64,000 nucleotides of DNA, from positions 1-64,000 of the forward strand of contig JAKFFJ010000024.1 of assembly GCA_036675265.1 (NCBI GenBank). The letters are read 5' to 3'. This stretch comes from CAMPJU01 sp036675265. GTDB taxonomy: Bacteria; Pseudomonadota; Gammaproteobacteria; Xanthomonadales; Xanthomonadaceae. Of this stretch, positions 61,166-64,000 are shown piece by piece. How positions within the stretch are numbered: the stretch's first letter is position 1; each line of letters opens with the position of its first letter. The notes beneath the pieces are model-generated. The model did not search any database and was not told where the DNA came from. It saw only the letters and a list, made by a program, of their open reading frames with translations. The position numbers were made by a program, and so were the translations under genes.

Positions 61166-63499
61166 ATGCCCGATAACGCTGCAGATCCACCCCCCAACGA
61201 CGACCTCCGGCAAGCCGCGCTGGAATACCACCAGCTGGACCCGCCCGGGAAGATCAAGGTGGTGCCGACCAAGGCGATGGTCACCCAGCGCGACCTGGCG
61301 CTGGCCTATTCGCCTGGCGTCGCCTATGCCTGCGAGGAAATCGTCGCCGACCCCCGCGCCGCCAGTCGCCTGACGGCCCGCGGCAACCTGGTGGGGGTGG
61401 TCACCAACGGCACCGCGGTGCTCGGGCTGGGCGACATCGGTCCGCTCGCCGGCAAGCCGGTGATGGAAGGCAAGGGCGTGCTGTTCCAGAAGTTCGCCGG
61501 CATCGACGTGTTCGACATCGAGATCGACGAGCGCGACCCGGACAAGCTGGTCGAGATCATTGCTGCGCTGGAACCGACCTTCGGTGGCATCAACCTCGAG
61601 GACATCAAGGCGCCGGAATGCTTCATCGTCGAGCGCAAGCTGCGCGAGCGGATGAACATCCCGGTCTTCCACGACGACCAGCACGGCACCGCGATCATCG
61701 TCGGCGCCGCGGTGCTCAACGCGCTGGAGATCGTCGGCAAGGACATCGCCGGGGTCAAGGTCGCCACGACCGGCGCCGGTGCGGCGGGCATCGCCTGCCT
61801 GGACATGCTGGTGGCGCTGGGCGTGCGCAAGGACAACATCATCGCGTTCGACCGCGAGGGGGTGATCTTCAAGGGCCGCCCCAACCTGGATCCGGACAAG
61901 GCGCGCTACGCCGCCGACACCGACAAGCGCGAACTCGCGCAGATCGTCGCCGGTGCGGACGTGTTCCTGGGATTGTCCGCGGGCGGGATCCTCAAGCCCG
62001 AGATGGTCGCCACGATGGCCGACAAGCCGGTGATCCTGGCGCTCGCCAACCCCAACCCGGAGATCCTGCCGGAGGACGCGAAGCGGGTGCGGCCGGACTG
62101 CATCATCGCGACCGGGCGCAGCGACTACCCCAACCAGGTCAACAACGCGCTGTGCTTCCCGTACATCTTCCGCGGCGCGCTGGACGTGGGCGCGCGCGAG
62201 ATCGACGAGGCGATGAAGCTCGCCTGCGTGCGTGCCATCGCACAACTGGCACGGATGGAGGCCGGCGACCTGGCCAGCGCGTACGGCGGCGACATCCCGA
62301 CGTTCGGCCCGGAGTACCTCATCCCGCGCCCGTTCGACCCGCGGCTGCTGGTGATGCTCGCGCCCGCGGTGGCGCGTGCCGCCATGGCATCGGGCATCGC
62401 GGACCGTCCCATCGAGGACATGGAAGCCTACGAGGAGAAGCTGGGGCAGTTCATCCACCGCACCGGCCTGCTGATGAAGCCGGTGTACGACCGCGCGCGC
62501 CGCGACCGCAAGCGCGTCGTCTATGCGGAGGGCGAGGAATTCATCGTGCTGCGCGGCGTGCAGACGGTGGTCGACGAGCAGCTGGCGTTCCCGATCCTGG
62601 TCGGCCGCCCGGAGGTGATCCACGCGCGCATCGAGAAGCTCGGCCTGCGCATGCGCGAGGGCGTCGACTACGAGCTGACCAACATCAACTCCGACCCGCG
62701 CTTCGACGCGTACTGGCAGCAGTACCACGCGTTGACCGCGCGTCGCGGCGTGACCCCGGACGCCGCCAAGAACCTGATGCGGTCGCGTCCGGCGCTGATC
62801 GCGGCGCTGATGGTCGAGCGGGGGGAGGCGGATGCGCTGATCTGCGGCGTGGTGGGGCGCTTCCACAAGAAGCTCGGCTACCTGCGCAGCGTGTTCGACT
62901 TCGACCCGGGCGTGACCGGCACGGCCGCGATGACCGGCGTGATCAACGACCAGGGCGCGTGGTTCTTCCTGGACACCCACGTCCAGCTCGACCCTTCGGC
63001 CGAGCAGCTGGCCGAGGCGACATTGCAGGCGACGCTGCGGCTGAAGCTGTTCGGCGTCGAGCCCAAGGTGGCGCTGTTGTCCCACTCCGACTTCGGCAGC
63101 CACCAGGACGAATCGGCCGCCAAGATGCGCCGGGTCCGCGAAATCCTGTCGCGGCGCATGCCGCGGCTGGAAGTCGACGGCGAGATGATGGCCGACACCG
63201 CCTGGAACGCGGAGCTGCGCCACCGCATCTTCCCGGGCAACACGCTCACCGGCCGCGCCAACCTGTTCGTGATGCCCAACCTGGACGCGGCCAACATCGT
63301 CTACAACATGGTCAAGGTGATGACCGATGGCGTGGCGCTCGGCCCGATCCTGATGGGCCTGGACCAGCCGGCACACATCCTGACCCCGGCATCCACCCCC
63401 AGGCGCGTGGTCAACATGACCGCGATCGCCGCCGTCGACGCACAGATCCGTGCCCACCAGCCCAGCCTCGGCTTCGGCCGGCTGCTGCGCCGCGAGTAG
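61166..63499 (+). CDS. maeB: NADP-dependent malic enzyme (MaeB type, malic enzyme-phosphotransacetylase hybrid)
   Basis: The 777-residue enzyme converts malate to pyruvate with NADPH. The N-terminal malic enzyme part (1-430) shows LALAYSPGVAYACEEI, VFHDDQHGTAIIVGAAVLNAL, TTGAGAAGIACLDML and FPYIFRGALDVGA. The C-terminal half (about 440-777) is a phosphate acetyltransferase-like domain (RKRVVYAEGEEFIVLRGVQ, GVVGRFHKKLGYLRS), regulatory and usually inactive. TAGAAT at 61133-61138 is a likely -10, about 27 bases before the ATG. aceE follows after nine bases, linking malate to acetyl-CoA supply. Confidence 0.96.
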   Translation: MPDNAADPPPNDDLRQAALEYHQLDPPGKIKVVPTKAMVTQRDLALAYSPGVAYACEEIVADPRAASRLTARGNLVGVVTNGTAVLGLGDIGPLAGKPVMEGKGVLFQKFAGIDVFDIEIDERDPDKLVEIIAALEPTFGGINLEDIKAPECFIVERKLRERMNIPVFHDDQHGTAIIVGAAVLNALEIVGKDIAGVKVATTGAGAAGIACLDMLVALGVRKDNIIAFDREGVIFKGRPNLDPDKARYAADTDKRELAQIVAGADVFLGLSAGGILKPEMVATMADKPVILALANPNPEILPEDAKRVRPDCIIATGRSDYPNQVNNALCFPYIFRGALDVGAREIDEAMKLACVRAIAQLARMEAGDLASAYGGDIPTFGPEYLIPRPFDPRLLVMLAPAVARAAMASGIADRPIEDMEAYEEKLGQFIHRTGLLMKPVYDRARRDRKRVVYAEGEEFIVLRGVQTVVDEQLAFPILVGRPEVIHARIEKLGLRMREGVDYELTNINSDPRFDAYWQQYHALTARRGVTPDAAKNLMRSRPALIAALMVERGEADALICGVVGRFHKKLGYLRSVFDFDPGVTGTAAMTGVINDQGAWFFLDTHVQLDPSAEQLAEATLQATLRLKLFGVEPKVALLSHSDFGSHQDESAAKMRRVREILSRRMPRLEVDGEMMADTAWNAELRHRIFPGNTLTGRANLFVMPNLDAANIVYNMVKVMTDGVALGPILMGLDQPAHILTPASTPRRVVNMTAIAAVDAQIRAHQPSLGFGRLLRRE

Positions 63500-63501
63500 A
63501 A
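63496..63501 (+). promoter_or_regulatory. -10 box TAGAAT placed for a leaderless aceE mRNA
   Basis: TAGAAT overlaps the maeB stop codon and ends seven bases before the aceE ATG, the same geometry as at 52712 for AMP nucleosidase. No Shine-Dalgarno lies before the ATG. A -35 is not clear. Confidence 0.35.
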
Positions 63502-63508
63502 TTCACGC

Positions 63509-64000
63509 ATGAACTGGCTCAACGAAATGCTGCAGGACGACCCCGATCCGACCCAGACCAGGGAGTGGGTGGAGTCGATCAAGGCCGTCATCGACAACGA
63601 CGGCGCCGAACGCGCGCACCAGCTGCTGGAGGGCATGGTCGAACTGACCCGCCGGGCCGGTGCGCACCTCCCGTTCGCGCCCACGACCGAGTACATCAAC
63701 ACCATCCCCCCGCACCTGGAGGCGCGCAGCCCGGGCGACGCGGCGATGGAATGGCGCATCCGCTCGATCATCCGCTGGAACGCGATGGCGATGGTGGTGC
63801 GCGCCAACCGCAAGCCGGGCGACCTGGGCGGGCACATCGCCAGCTTCGCATCGGGCGCCACGCTCTACGACGTCGGCTTCAACCATTTCTGGCGGGCGCC
63901 GTCCGCCGAGCATCCTGGCGACCTGCTCTACATCCAGGGCCACAGCTCGCCGGGCATCTACGCGCGGTCGTTCCTGGAAGGGCGCTTGGACGAGTCGCAC
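63509..64000 (+). CDS. aceE: Pyruvate dehydrogenase E1 component, N-terminal part (runs off window)
   Basis: The first 164 codons of the homodimeric-type E1 are present: MNWLNEMLQDDPDPTQTREWVESI, RAHQLLEGMVELTRRAG, FAPTTEYINTIPPH, EWRIRSIIRWNAMAMVVRAN, GGHIASFASGATLYDVGFNHF and GDLLYIQGHSSPGIYARSFLEGRL. These match AceE, which decarboxylates pyruvate with thiamine diphosphate in the pyruvate dehydrogenase complex. The frame is open to the end of the window, so the remaining 700 or more residues lie outside. Confidence 0.96.
   Translation, partial: MNWLNEMLQDDPDPTQTREWVESIKAVIDNDGAERAHQLLEGMVELTRRAGAHLPFAPTTEYINTIPPHLEARSPGDAAMEWRIRSIIRWNAMAMVVRANRKPGDLGGHIASFASGATLYDVGFNHFWRAPSAEHPGDLLYIQGHSSPGIYARSFLEGRLDESH

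Overview
The window is about 70 % G+C and reads as chromosome of a gammaproteobacterium in the Xanthomonadaceae/Lysobacteraceae (Lysobacter/Luteimonas-like). This rests on the ABC permease/M1 aminopeptidase fusion, the glutaredoxin/IscA-like/rhodanese fusion, the class-II GshA, and the many small palindromes beginning GTGGGAGC or GTAGGAGC, which resemble the REP/SMAG-type repeats of that family. No phage, integron, CRISPR array or complete IS element was seen. Almost everything is core metabolism and envelope biology, with one short lower-GC accessory patch.

Layout. 1-112: 3' end of a 5S rRNA gene and its terminator. 174-7399: MAPEG protein, M28 lipopeptidase, a VNG-repeat exported protein, then gpmI-envC-ctp. 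7469-11988: ABC ATPase plus a permease fused to an M1 aminopeptidase. 11989-14341: lower-GC patch with an XRE regulator, a secreted phospholipase A2-like protein coupled to a lipoprotein, and a small membrane protein. 14384-17845: rhomboid protease, FadL porin, YdjM-like membrane protein, zinc-ribbon protein. 17886-21044: putA. 21194-29197: complete aa3 cytochrome c oxidase locus (subunits II, I, III, small assembly protein, CtaG, DUF2909, SURF1, a thioredoxin-like protein, CtaA, CtaB). 29218-34544, minus strand: lipoprotein, S9 peptidase, and rpsU-yqeY-dnaG without rpoD. 34636-40834: tsaD, a fused FolB-FolK, an MscS channel, then an overlapping SDR/PTPS/MidA-like/VanZ-like operon. 40839-46826, minus strand: cca, slt, an EEP hydrolase, a DsbA-like lipoprotein, cytochrome c4. 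46933-53501: engB, gshA, two small genes, a tandem amidohydrolase pair, AMP nucleosidase. 53498-61116: DUF924, Grx4-type fusion, polysaccharide deacetylase, a minus-strand methyltransferase/SGNH/aminotransferase operon, rsgA, a QEGLA-motif protein. 61166-64000: maeB and the first 164 codons of aceE.

How the genes work together. The cytochrome oxidase locus encodes the catalytic subunits with the Cu and heme-A insertion factors; cytochrome c4 is a plausible donor. PutA feeds electrons and glutamate into respiration, and MaeB and AceE supply pyruvate and acetyl-CoA. EnvC, Slt and Ctp act in cell-wall and periplasmic turnover. FolB-FolK, a PTPS homologue with the FolB-bypass motif EX2HGH, and an SDR suggest concentrated pterin/folate chemistry.

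Most notable points: the lower-GC PLA2/lipoprotein/XRE patch; the FolB-FolK fusion 2 kb from a PTPS-III-like gene; a REP element translated inside the signal peptide of an amidohydrolase paralogue that has lost its HxH metal motif; a Grx-rhodanese fusion with a cysteine-less IscA-like middle domain; -10 boxes placed as expected for leaderless mRNAs; and an extensive set of dispersed palindromes. All family assignments come from reading motifs; no database search was run.
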